64,000 nucleotides of DNA from Panonychus citri (Eukaryota > Arthropoda > Arachnida > Trombidiformes > Tetranychidae), in NCBI RefSeq assembly GCF_014898815.1, contig NW_026515441.1, forward strand, positions 1 through 64,000, given 5' to 3'. The translations under genes and the position numbers were made by a program. Below, in pieces: positions 49,842-59,685 of this stretch (position 1 is its first letter; the number at the start of each line of letters is the position of its first letter). The notes below the pieces were generated by a model. It searched no databases. It was not told the DNA's origin and was given only the letters and a program-made list of their open reading frames with translations.

Positions 49842-50495
49842 AAATCTCACAATCCTTGAAATCTTGCGAGAACTTTTCAGCCGATGAGACCAAGTGAAAC
49901 AAGAAAAATGGATAAATTTTCGTTAATAATTAGTATTCATACTATATCGACTCAAGCTGATAACTCAGTCACTTCAACAATCGACTGACTTTAATCAATC
50001 AAAATGTCAACCAAATCATGATGTTGATTATTTACTACAATGTAATATTCCCACTTGAGTTGTATTTTTTACTTTTTTACATACATTATACATATTTACA
50101 TGTATGTCTACTTGGCAATTAAAATCATCTCAAATTACTCAAATTATTTTCTCTATTTCATCATACGAACTGATAGAGTTACTATTATTGTTTGGCGCAT
50201 TTGAGCATTTGAAACACAACGTCACTAAAAATGATGAGGGGGAAAAGGAAGTGAAAATAATGCTACCATGAAATTCAATAGATTCATGGAGGAAAAATTT
50301 TAACATTTTTCTTCTTTTCAATTCATTCTTAAGATAAATAATTCTTGTTGGATATTAATGATAATAGAATACAATGAGTGTCAGTGTCACCATCGTAATA
50401 GAAGATCATTTAAACATAATCTTTTCGAATGAGTCTTCAACTTTACAGGAATCGAAACTCTTCCCACCTTTAGAATAAATTGATTTCAAGTGAAT
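49842..50495. other. spacer after gene H, related to the spacers after genes J and K
   Basis: The first 140 bp (ATCTCACAATCCTTGAAATC...) are shared with the spacer after gene J (55966 on). The later part (GTTACTATTATTGTTTGGCG, GTGTCAGTGTCACCATCG) is shared with 58690-59040. It contains a tandem TACATAC/TACATGTA stretch near 50080-50107. No gene. Confidence 0.6.
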
Positions 50496-50701
50496 TATAT
50501 TATAATATAAATTAATAATCTACCAAACGAGTGTCTTTATATGATTTTAATGGATTAGAAGAAAATTTGTGAAAGGAACCAAATGAATGGTCTAAATTGG
50601 ACACTATTCAGTAATTAATTAACTACGATTTCGATTTCATGAAACATTGTTTTTATAAAACCTGAAATTACTCCCAGATTTGCTCGATGAAGATAAATAA
50701 A
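50496..50701 (+). pseudogene. F-box family deletion scar (start joined to last exon), copy 1
   Basis: AATAATCTACCAAACGAGTG (the NLPNECLYMIL codons) runs into GATTAGAAGAAAATTTGTGA and straight on to AAGGAACCAAATGAATGG of the last exon, then GATTTCATGAAACATTG. The ATG is lost and stops are present. The identical joint occurs at about 59108-59135, so both copies descend from one deletion event. Confidence 0.85.
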
Positions 50702-50759
50702 TTTCTAATTAAGCTGAAAGTTAATTAATCCAACATAATAACAATTGAAATTGAAAAAT

Positions 50760-51062
50760 TGAGAGTTTCAATTGTATGAGAAAGAAGATGAAAAAGTAGG
50801 AGGAGGATGAAGATGAAGACAAGAGAGCGAGAGAGTAGAACAGGGAAAATGTTTCAAGTTTAAGGAAAAGTAAGACAAAAATCCTGAACTGGCTCTGATA
50901 AGCTGAACATTTCGAATTGGAATAATTTATCGTTTTGAGAGAAGTTTATGCGTCCCTCTGATGGATTAGAATTGTAAATTATTCTAACGAACCAAAGTGG
51001 CGCGAATTGGTAGTTTCTTCTAAAGTTTTCTAACGGAAGATTAAAGAGTAGAGAAGATGAAA
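50760..51062. repeat. duplicated non-F-box block, copy 2
   Basis: Near-identical to 36930-37245 apart from a small deletion in AAGAAGATGATGAAAAAG and scattered substitutions. It carries the same antisense open frame (51069-50860). Confidence 0.75.
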
Positions 51063-51191
51063 TAATCAACGAAATGACCTAAATTGATAGATATTAATTC
51101 GATGATCGAATCAATTTGTTATGAATTTGATTTCATGCAGCATTGTTTTTACGAATCTGCCAACTGTCTTCCAGTTCTAATTAACGAATAA
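51063..51191 (+). pseudogene. F-box family relic: last-exon tail, copy 2
   Basis: It ends FDFMQHCFYESANCLPVLINE, TAA at 51189-51191. Together with the preceding block it duplicates the scar at 37246-37369. Confidence 0.8.
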
Positions 51192-51550
51192 AAACTGAAT
51201 TAAACTTCAATAATTGTCGAAGTTTGATATCACTTATGTTAAATATTTCATTTTTCGTCCGCTCTCATGTCAAGGAAACCAAAGATCACGAATCGATAAT
51301 TAAGAGATGACCGGTTTTCATATGAGAGCGCATCGAGCTTCGATGTCCACTTCTATTCATTCTTTCTACATTAACTAACAAAGATAATAACTCGAAATTA
51401 TTAATATCAAACAGATTTATATTCTCAATTCGGAATATTCCTCAACCAATCTTCAACTGAAATCTTTAAAATCAACAATAATCACAATCAAGATGAGCGC
51501 CATTGAAGTTACCCTTTCCTGTCAACGGAGGCATAGAGCAAAGGAACTAT

Positions 51551-51580
51551 CAGCTGATTTTTAGAAGGAACCGATTAAAT
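51551..51580 (+). promoter_or_regulatory. shared F-box upstream block, CAGCTG half (gene I)
   Basis: CAGCTGATTTTTAGAAGGAACC is 76 bp before the ATG at 51627. Its upstream context matches that of gene F, not that of genes G, J and L, consistent with the F-like origin of exon 1 of gene I. Confidence 0.5.
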
Positions 51581-51626
51581 TTAAAATTTTTGTTCATCTC
51601 TTTAAATTGAAATTTTCAAGTGAATT

Positions 51627-53525
51627 ATGTCAATTAACAAACTACCCAACGAGTGTCTCTATATGATTTTGGATTATTTCAATGGATTCGAAGAGTTGAT
51701 CCAATTGTCCAAAGGTAAGATTAAGATTAAGCTTGGATGATGAAATTTAAAACTTCTTTACTTTTCCTTGATTCTAAAGTTTGTTCGAGATGGTCCGATT
51801 TAATTACGCTGAGATTTAATCAAGTAAAATATCTTCAAATGATGTCTGGTAGTAAGTTAATTTCGTATTGATTTGTTTATTATTTTATTACAGTCAACTG
51901 CCAGATAATGAGACTCTCTTAAAATAACGTTTCTATTGTAACCAAGACAACCGAGCTGTGTTTTTAATTGTTTACTTTTGTTAATTAATCATTTTTAAGA
52001 AATTTGATCGAAATTTTCTTAATTAAAAATGATTAAAATTAGTAGTCATTCAAAGGGGTAAATTGATAGGAAAATCAAAAAGCATTAAGTGTTTCAGTAA
52101 TTAATTAATAGAAATTAAATTTTCTGTGTTAATAGTGATTTTAAGCTATTTTCAGAGAGAGTCTCATTATCTGGCAGTTGACTGTAATACTTTTATTCAA
52201 CTTTTTTAGGAAAAGTTAAAGTTGATTATGGTAGGTACAGTTTGTTCATGCCCGAGGATACGTATATGATTATGTATGGTAAGTTAATTTCTCATTGATC
52301 GGTTCATTATTTTATTATTAATAATACTTGTTTCCAATTTTTGCAATCGAAGATGAAGTTGATTATATAAATGCGAACAGTTTGTGGATTAATCCTAATA
52401 CGAATTGGAATGATTATAATTTATTCGAATTGTTTCCGAATATTAAGGTAATTAATGAATTGTTTTGAATCAAAATTGTGTTGCTTTCTAATCGTTTTTT
52501 AATTTGATGTTAGATTATAAACACTGCGTCCTTGCGTCCTTATGAATCTTACAATTTACCAGAAATTGTCAAAAATAATCCACAAATAAAGGGATTAATC
52601 GGTATGGATCACTTACATAAAGATGGTTACTTGGAAAATATCGAAATGTGCGCTGCAGAATTTAATTTCGATTATAAAAAAGTTTTTCGACCTGATCAGT
52701 TGAAACAAGTTAGCTGCTACGATTTTCATATGAAAGATCTTCCTTCGTTCATTGAATATTTTCCAAATTTGAAGCGACTCAACTTGCGACTCTATAAAGG
52801 TGAGATTCAACTTCAATTAATCTTCCGATTATTTCATATGATTAATATCTTTTAGGGTCAGGGAAATGGTGGAAGTCTAATGTACCGGACGGTGTTTTTT
52901 ACAATGGACCGAATTTGTCTTGTTTAAAGATTCTTGAATTCATTACAGGTGATTTGGTTGGAAAATTCACCGGATTTCATTTCATGGATTTTTGTCCCTC
53001 TTTGGAAAGCGCTTCTATCTATTGTTGGGCAAAGGATGTTTATGTAGATGAATCGATAAAGAATTACAATCTAAGAGATTTGAATATCGTTAATGTAAGT
53101 CAATCATCGAGTTTATAAGATTACATTGTATCATTAATTGTTTTCTTTAGTTTCAGTTCGATAGTTTTTCATGGCCACTACTTAAAAAACTGGTGTCTAA
53201 ATTTCCTAATTTGCAAAATCTAGCAATCAGATATATTGCTGAGCTTGTTGTTAGTAAATTTCATTTAGATGAATTGATAAAATTATTACCAAAGTTGAAG
53301 TTATTGGACTTACGGGTATCTAATACATTCAAATCGGATGATTTTCTGTACAAATATTGTGTCAAAGAGAATCGACCAATTGAACTTTATCACAGTCGCA
53401 CAAATGAACCCACCGAATGGCCTAAATTGGTGTTTACTCTCGAGCCCATTTGCTATGAATTCGATTTCATGAAACATTGTTTCTACAAAAACTACGACTG
53501 TCTTCCAGATCTCATTGATGAATAA
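51627..53525 (+). CDS. F-box/LRR-like protein, gene I, intact, with an extra exon (407 aa)
   Basis: Exons are 51627-51714, 51780-51851, 52210-52278 (extra), 52353-52447, 52514-52799, 52856-53094 and 53151-53525. They total 1224 nt, all in phase. Exon 1 (MSINKLPNECLYMILDYFNG) is of the B/F type, while intron 1 and exon 2 onward (VCSRWSDLITLRFNQVKYLQMM) are of the C type, so the gene is a recombinant within its F-box. The extra exon (KVKVDYGRYSLF...) resembles the start of exon 3, followed by a second copy of intron 2. It adds 23 residues without disturbing phase (1-1). Intron 2 carries a 294-bp transposon. Exon 6 is exactly 375 nt, as in gene C, and ends EFDFMKHCFYKNYDCLPDLIDE. It should act as an SCF substrate receptor; target unknown. 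Use of the extra exon needs transcript evidence. Confidence 0.85.
51891..52184. mobile_element. MITE, 294 bp, TA-flanked, in intron 2 of gene I
   Basis: It has perfect inverted ends (CAGTCAACTGCCAGATAATG and complement, about 29 bp in total with GAGACTCTCT). TA lies at 51889-51890 and 52185-52186. Relatives read TTATTAATACTTG across the site. There is no coding capacity. Its ends differ from the other elements here, so it is a separate family. Confidence 0.93.
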
Positions 53526-53561
53526 AAATGTTAACTAAATCACAAGGTTGATTTTTCACTA

Positions 53562-53728
53562 CAGTAGTGATTTCACTAAGAGCAACAACGAATTCATAGT
53601 CTCCCCCTATCGGGTTAGTGTCATTATGCTTAGAAAAGGTAAAAGGTTAGCTCACCTTTTTTATAATAAATTAACCTTTTTGGTTATGTAGAAGGCGCTG
53701 ATATTTGCTCTAAGTGAGATCACTACTG
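53562..53728. mobile_element. MITE, 167 bp, TA-flanked, downstream of gene I
   Basis: Inverted ends are CAGTAGTGATTTCACTAAGA and a near-complement (TCTAAGTGAGATCACTACTG). TA is on both sides. The matching spacer after gene G reads TTCACTATAAGTC (48283 region) without it. Same family as 56921-57073 and similar at the ends to 39793-40135. Confidence 0.9.
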
Positions 53729-53953
53729 TATAAGTTTTGTTAAGTATCCATATGGTAATTAAAATAAATTGGTTAATCATATCACAATATTTTCTGCATT
53801 CTTTTTCTTACCAATTGATATTGAGTTGATTAATAAAATATACGATTGTGCATCTATCATGTTTCGAGGTGAAAGTTGAAAGTTAATTTTTTATCGTCTT
53901 ATGGACGAATAGATCGCTTTCGTTAATTATTTTTGGTTAATTCGAGCAACTTA

Positions 53954-54203
53954 AAGTGTTTCCCGATTGAAGAAACCAAAACGACTTTTAATTATGATTA
54001 AGTAATCCTAAGTCTAAATTAAATTTAAATCACATGTATGATGATTTTGAATATGAAACTTCATTTCTAAATCGATTTTCGCTCTAAAATTAATCAAAAA
54101 ATGAAGGTCCGAAGTCTCGTATCATTGATTTCGATTGGTATACGAGTAAAACCATTGGGGTTTCTTCAAATGAAAACTTGGTTTCTTCAATCGGGAAACA
54201 CTG
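53954..54203. mobile_element. MITE, 250 bp, TA-flanked, upstream of gene J
   Basis: It begins AAGTGTTTCCCGATTGAAGA (first base changed from C) and ends with the complement TCTTCAATCGGGAAACACTG. TA is at 53952-53953 and 54204-54205. Related spacers read GAGCAACTTATATTC at this point (43246 and 37493 regions). There is no coding content. It lies within 230 bp of another MITE. Confidence 0.9.
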
Positions 54204-54285
54204 TATATTCTTCATGAAGGTAAATCAATTGGTCATGAAGATTCTGCTCTGCTCTAATTAGATCCAATATTCGATTTCTGTTCAT

Positions 54286-54350
54286 TCGAAAAAAGCGCTT
54301 TGTCTCAATAATTAATCAGCTGTTCTTTCTAGGGAAACTAATTTAAAATT
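54286..54350 (+). promoter_or_regulatory. shared F-box upstream block, complete (gene J)
   Basis: CGAAAAAAGCGCTTTGTCTC, then TTAATCAGCTGTTCTTTCTA and GGGAAACTAATTTAAAATTT. CAGCTG is about 139 bp before the ATG at 54456. Confidence 0.6.
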
Positions 54351-54455
54351 TGAAATTTTGCTGATTAATCATTAATGTTGTTCAATTTCAATGATAAAAT
54401 TTCGTCATTTCTTCAAGTTTACAGATCAATTATACGTGAATTGTGATTTTAAATT

Positions 54456-55911
54456 ATGTCACTAAACGATTTACCTGATATTTGTCTTTGGAAGATCTTC
54501 AAAAATGTCAATGAAGCCGAAGATTTGATTCGATTGTCTAAAGGTAAGATTAAAATTCCGTTTAGATGATTAAATTTTAAAACTTCTTTACTTTTCCTTG
54601 ATTCTAAAGTTTGTTCGAGATGGTCCGATTTAATTACGTTGAGATTTAGGCGTGTGAAATATCTTCAAAAGATGGAGATTTATAGTAGTAAGTTAATTCC
54701 TCATTGATCGATTCATTATTTTATTAATACTTGTTTCCAATTTTTTTAGGAGAAGTTAAAGCTGATTATATTGATACGAACAGTTTGTGGATTAATCGCA
54801 ATACGAATTGGAGTTATTACAATTTATTACAATTTTTTCCGAACTTTAAGGTAATTAATGAATTTTTGCAAATCAAAATTATGTTGTTTTCTGATTGTTT
54901 TTTAATTTGACTTTAGATTATAGATACTGCGACCTATAGTTACAATTCATCTTTAAATTTACCAGAAATTGTCAAAAACAATCCACAAATAAAGGGATTG
55001 ATTGGATATTTTAATTCATTAATAAAAAGAGAAGATTATGACTTGTCAAATATCGAAATGTTCGCTTCAGAATTTAATTTCGATTATAAAAAAGTTTTTC
55101 GACCTGATCAGTTGAAACAAGTTTTCGGCAGCTTTATAAATAAGATTGATCTTCCTTCATTCATTGAATATTTTCCAAACTTGAAGCGACTCCACATGCA
55201 ATTCTATAGAAGTAGGATACAACTTCAATTAATCTTTCGATTGTTTCTTATGATTAATATCTTCTTACGTTTTTTATTTTAGAGGACCAAGTTTTTTACA
55301 ATGGCCCGAATTTGTCCGCGTTAAAGATTCTTGAATTTGGTAGAATCGATATGGTTGGAAAATTCACCGGATTTCATTTCATAGATTTTTGTCCATCTTT
55401 GGAAAGTGCTTTCATCGGTTACTGGGCAGAGGATATTTATGTAAAAGAATCGATAAAGAATTACAATCTAAGAGATCTGGTTATCGAGAATGTAAGCTAA
55501 ATCATTGAGTTATAAATGTTTATAAAATTTTATTTGATTTCTTTTTAAATGTTTATAAGATTATCATTAATTTTTTTTCTTTAGATTCGCTTTGGTTGTT
55601 TTCTGTGGCTACCTCTTAAAAAACTGGTGTCTAAATTTCCTAATTTACAACATTTAGCAATCAGAAAGTTTGATAAGCTTGATGTTAGCCATTTTGATTT
55701 AGAAGAATTGATACAATTAATACCTAAGTTGAAGATATTGGACTTGAGAGGATGTAAGAAAGTGACGCATAAATCGGCTGATTTTCTGTCCAAATATTGT
55801 GCCAAAAAGAATCGATCAATTGTAATATATTACGATTGTGAAAACGAAACCCACCGATGGCCTAAATTGGTAAATACTATAAACGAACTTGCTATGGATT
55901 TGATTTCATGA
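54456..55911 (+). CDS. F-box/LRR-like protein, gene J, open with altered C-terminus (365 aa)
   Basis: Exons 54456-54543, 54610-54687, 54750-54850, 54917-55211, 55283-55491 and 55585-55911 keep phases 1,1,0,1,0. The F-box (MSLNDLPDICLWKIFKNVNE...VCSRWSDLITLRFRRVKYLQ) and the LRR-like region (FPNLQHLAIRKFDKL, IPKLKILDLRGCKKV) are intact. In the last exon an inserted A and a later deleted A turn EPTEW into ETHRW. A further one-base deletion near 55881 then puts the final signature out of frame, ending NELAMDLIS. The abandoned tail (55908-55964) is nearly identical to that of gene H, including the downstream spacer, so the 3' end came from an H-like copy. It may be functional with a shortened tail or newly decaying. 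Confidence 0.7.
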
Positions 55912-56175
55912 AACATTGTTTTTATAAGAATTTTTTCTCCCTTCCGTATCTGATTGATGAATGAAAATCTCACAATCCTTGAAATCTTGCGAGAACTTTT
56001 CAGCCGATCAAACCAAGTGAAACAAGAACAACGGATAAGTTTTTGTTAATACTTAATATTCATACTATATCGGCTCAAGCTGATGACTCAGTCACTTCAA
56101 CAATCGACTGACCGAAATGCCAACAAATCATGATGTTGATTATTTACTACAGTAATACATTTTATCCACTGGCTA

Positions 56176-56615
56176 CACTGATATCTCCAGACAAAGTCAT
56201 ATGATGAGACTTGACCAGAGGCTAAACAATTCGCTCGATACGATTTTAAGGTCATTGGTCATTTAACGAAGTCATTAAAGGTCATTTTAAGGTCGTCGTG
56301 AAAGAGCACAAAGTTACACTCAAACCTAAGGTTTGATGATATTCCGTCAAAGGCAGCTGAGATACAGCCTTTCTTATAAACTTTTTGAAGTGTTTTCAGA
56401 TTGAAACATACTATCTTCCAATCCGTTCATCACAGACAGTTCAAAATAAAATCTGAGGTGTGATTTGATTTGTTCTTTCACGACGACCTTAAATGACCTT
56501 TAAATGCTACCTTCGTTAAATGACCTCAATGACCTTGAAAATCGTAGAGCGCAATTTTGTTTAGTCCTCTGATCAAGTCTCAATTCATATGACTTTAGTT
56601 CTGAGATATTCAGTG
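56176..56615. mobile_element. fold-back TIR element, 440 bp, arms about 135-140 bp
   Basis: The left arm (CACTGATATCTCCAGACAAA...GGTCGTCGTGAAAG) is the near-complement of the right arm (CTTTCACGACGACC...GATATTCAGTG). Short motifs such as AAGGTCATT recur within each arm. TA lies at 56174-56175 and 56616-56617. The long arms would form one hairpin in single-stranded DNA or RNA. It is non-coding and is the only element of this type in the window. Confidence 0.9.
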
Positions 56616-56821
56616 TAATCTTGATAAACACCCTGTATTCCATTTGTTGTATTTTTACTTTTACATCTCATAATTAAAGGTATCAAATCACATTTAATTG
56701 TATTATAATTATTTTCTGTAATTATTTCATTTCTTATTATTTTTTGATGAAACAAAAGCATATGACACATAAAAACGTCGAAAGAGACGATCGAAAAACG
56801 GTGAAAAACACTCATTTTGTC

Positions 56822-56870
56822 TTATCCAAAAAAAGCGCTTGTTCTTAGTAATTAATCAGTTGTTTTCGGT
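56822..56870 (+). promoter_or_regulatory. shared F-box upstream block, diverged (gene K)
   Basis: AAAAAAAGCGCTTGTTCTTA, then TTAATCAGTTGTTTTCGGTG. CAGCTG has become CAGTTG. A 153-bp MITE (56921-57073) lies between this block and the ATG at 57105, roughly doubling the usual spacing. Confidence 0.45.
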
Positions 56871-56920
56871 GACTTCACTCCTTTCAAATTACTACCTCAA
56901 CATTTCTACAATTTTAATTA

Positions 56921-57073
56921 AAGTGTTTCACTAGAGCAACAACGAATTCAGTCTCCTCCTATCAGGTTAGTGTCATTAGGCGGAAAGGTAAAGGTTAGTT
57001 CACCTTTTTTATAAAATTTAACCTTTTGGTTATATAGAGGCACTGAAATTTGCTCTAAGTGAGATCACAACTG
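56921..57073. mobile_element. MITE, about 153 bp, upstream of gene K
   Basis: This is a diverged relative of the element at 53562-53728: AGAGCAACAACGAATTCAGT, GGTTAGTGTCATTA and TTTGCTCTAAGTGAGATCAC are shared. Its 5' end is eroded (AAGTGTTTCACT), and the 3' end is CACAACTG followed by TA. The limits are approximate at the left. Confidence 0.8.
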
Positions 57074-57104
57074 TATTAATTAGTGAAATTATACAATTAT
57101 AATT

Positions 57105-58244
57105 ATGTCATTTAACGATTTACCTGATATTTGTCTTTGGAAGATCTTTGGAAATGTCCATGAGGCCAAAGAATTGATTCGATTGTCTAAAGGTAAGATT
57201 CCATTAAGATAGTTAAATTTTAAAACTTCTTTACTTTTCCTTGATTGTTAAGTTTGTTCAAGATGGTCCGATTTAATTACGTTGAGATTCAATCGAGTAA
57301 AATATCTTCAAATGGTGGACGTTAATAGTAGTAAGTTAATTTCTCATTGATCTGTTCATTATTTTATTAATACTTGTTTCCAATTTTTGTTGTCGAAGAT
57401 AAAGTTGATTATATTGATGCGAACAGTTTGTGGATGAATGAGTATACGAATTGGAATGATTACAATTTATTCAAATTGTTTCCAAATCTTAAGGTAATTA
57501 ACGAATTTTATTAAATCAAAATTATGTTGCTTTCTAATTGTTTTTTAATCCGACGTTAGATTATAGATACTGTGGCCTTTGATTATCATGCATCTTTTAA
57601 TTTACCAGAAATTGTCAAAAATAATCCACAAATCAAGGGATTGATCGGTATGGATAAATTACGTAAAGATGGTTACTTGGAAAATATCGAAATGTTCGCT
57701 TCAGAATTTAATTTCGATTATAAAAAAGTTTTTCGACCTGATCAGTTGAAACAAGTTTGCTGCTTCCGTTTTCACACGAATGATCTTCCTTCATTCATTG
57801 AATATTTTCCAAATTTGAAACGACTTAACATCGAACCCCGTGAAGGTGAGATTCAACTTCTTTTAATCTTGTTAACCGATTGTTTAATGTGATTAATATC
57901 TGTTTAGAGTCAATTGTATCGGACGGGGTGTTTTACAATGGACCGAATTTGTCTTCGTTAAAGATTCTTGAACTTGGTACAAACAATTTTTTTGAACAAT
58001 TCACTGGATTTCATTTAATGGGGTTTTGTCCCTCTTTGGAAAGCGCTTTCTTCCACTGTTGGACACAGTATATTTATGTAGATGAATCGATAAAGAATAA
58101 CAATCTAAGAGATCTGGTCATCGAGAATGTACGTCAATCATCGAGTGATAAATGTTTTTAAGATTATTGTTGATCTTTTCTTTTCTTTCGATTCAGACTG
58201 GGCTTTCGTGGTCATTACTACAAAGTACTTTCCAAATTTCCTAA
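57105..58244 (+). CDS. F-box/LRR-like gene K, open through exon 5, last exon frameshifted (271 aa if used)
   Basis: Exons 57105-57192, 57253-57330, 57399-57493, 57560-57845 and 57908-58128 are intact and in phase: F-box MSFNDLPDICLWKIFGNVHE, then DYIDANSLWMNEYTNW, FRPDQLKQVCCFRF and GVFYNGPNLSSLKILEL. Exon 6 (from 58197) reads CTACAAAGTACTTTCC where gene L reads CTACAAAGACTACTTTCC. The two missing bases cause a TAA at 58242-58244. A further deletion (AAAGAATCG for AAAGAGAATCG near 58400) and changes near 58430 follow, while the end signature up to 58551 is still recognisable. It is probably a young pseudogene; a shortened receptor lacking the last LRR segment is possible. Confidence 0.65.
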
Positions 58245-58551
58245 TTTACATCATCTTGGGATCAGAGGTATTCGTAAAATTAAATACAGTAATTTAGAAG
58301 AATTGGTAAAATTATTACCTGAGTTGAAGATATTGGACTTACGGAAATGTAAGAATGTGAACCACAAATCAGCTGATTTTCTGTCCAAATATTGTATCAA
58401 AGAATCGATCAATTGTAATTTATTACAATTGTGAACCATCAGAATGGCCTAAATTGGTGAATACTCATGAACAAATTGTCTACGGATTCGATTTTATGAA
58501 ACATTGTTTTTATAAAACTTTCAATTCTCTTCCAGTTCTCATTGATGAATA

Positions 58552-59035
58552 AAGATCGACTGACTTGAATGAACAAAAAAGTCCAAATAAATCACGAGGC
58601 TGATTATTCATTATATGTTTATTAAATATCTGCTCAGCAATTAAATTCATCGTAGTACATTGTATTATAATTATTTTCTTTATTTCATTTCTTACGAACT
58701 GATATAGTTACTATTATTGTTTGGCGATAACAAAAGCATTTGACACATAGAAACGTCACCAAAAATGATGAGGGGAAAAAGAAAGTGAAAGTATCGTTAC
58801 CATGAAATTCAATAGATTCATGAAGGAAACATGTTAACATTTTTTCTTCTTCTTTCTAATTCATTCTTAAGATAAATAATTCTTTTGGATAATATCATCT
58901 AAGGTTCAATAATACTTGTAGAATACAATGAGTGTCAGTCTCACCATCGTAATAGAAGATCATTCAAACATCATCTTTTCGAATGAGTCTTGAACTTTAC
59001 AGGAATCGAAACTCTTCCCACCTTTAGAATAAATT
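58552..59035. other. spacer after gene K, related to the spacer after gene H
   Basis: It shares GTTACTATTATTGTTTGGCG, AAAATGATGAGGGG and GTGTCAGTCTCACCATCG with about 50167-50460, so the spacer and the following deletion scar were duplicated together. No gene. Confidence 0.65.
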
Positions 59036-59265
59036 GATTTCAAGTGAATTATTAAAATTAATAATCTACCAAACGAGTGTCTTTATATGATTTTGGACCA
59101 TTTCAATGGATTAGAAGAAAATTTGTGAAAGGAACCAAATGAATGGTCTAAACTGGACACTATTCAGTAATTAATTGTCTACTGATTCGATTTCATGAAA
59201 CATTATTTTTATAAAACCTAAAATTACTTACGGATTTGCTTGATGAAGATAAATAAATTTCTAAT
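59036..59265 (+). pseudogene. F-box family deletion scar (start joined to last exon), copy 2
   Basis: Same joint as at 50496-50701 (GATTAGAAGAAAATTTGTGA followed by last-exon sequence), but the start region is fuller (TATATGATTTTGGACCATTTC). The end signature is mutated (AAACATTATTTTTATAAAAC). Not coding. Confidence 0.85.
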
Positions 59266-59532
59266 TAAGCTGAAAGTTAATTAATCCAACATAATAACAA
59301 TTGAAATAACGAGTTTCCAAAGCGAGTCAAGAAATTAAAACACGATTGAGCATCTATCATGTTTCGAGGTGAAAGATGAAAGATGAAAGTTCATTTTTGA
59401 TCCAATTTTACGGATTGGTCATTGCGATAACTCACCATGTTAATATTTCGAGATACTTTTAATGAGGGTAAATCAATTGATAAAAAGATTCTGCTCTAAT
59501 CTAATTAAGATCCGATATTCGATTTCTATTCA

Positions 59533-59592
59533 TCCGAAAAAAGCGCTTTGTCTTAACAATTAATCAGCTGTTCTTTACGAGGGAAACCAATT
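59533..59592 (+). promoter_or_regulatory. shared F-box upstream block, complete (gene L)
   Basis: CCGAAAAAAGCGCTTTGTCT, then TTAATCAGCTGTTCTTTACG and AGGGAAACCAATTTTGCTG. CAGCTG is 121 bp before the ATG at 59686, nearly the same spacing as for gene G. Confidence 0.6.
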
Positions 59593-59685
59593 TTGCTGAT
59601 TAAATTAATCATTAATGTTATTCAATTTTAATGATAAGACTCATCAGATAAGTTATCGTCATTTCTTTAAGTTTACAAATCAATA

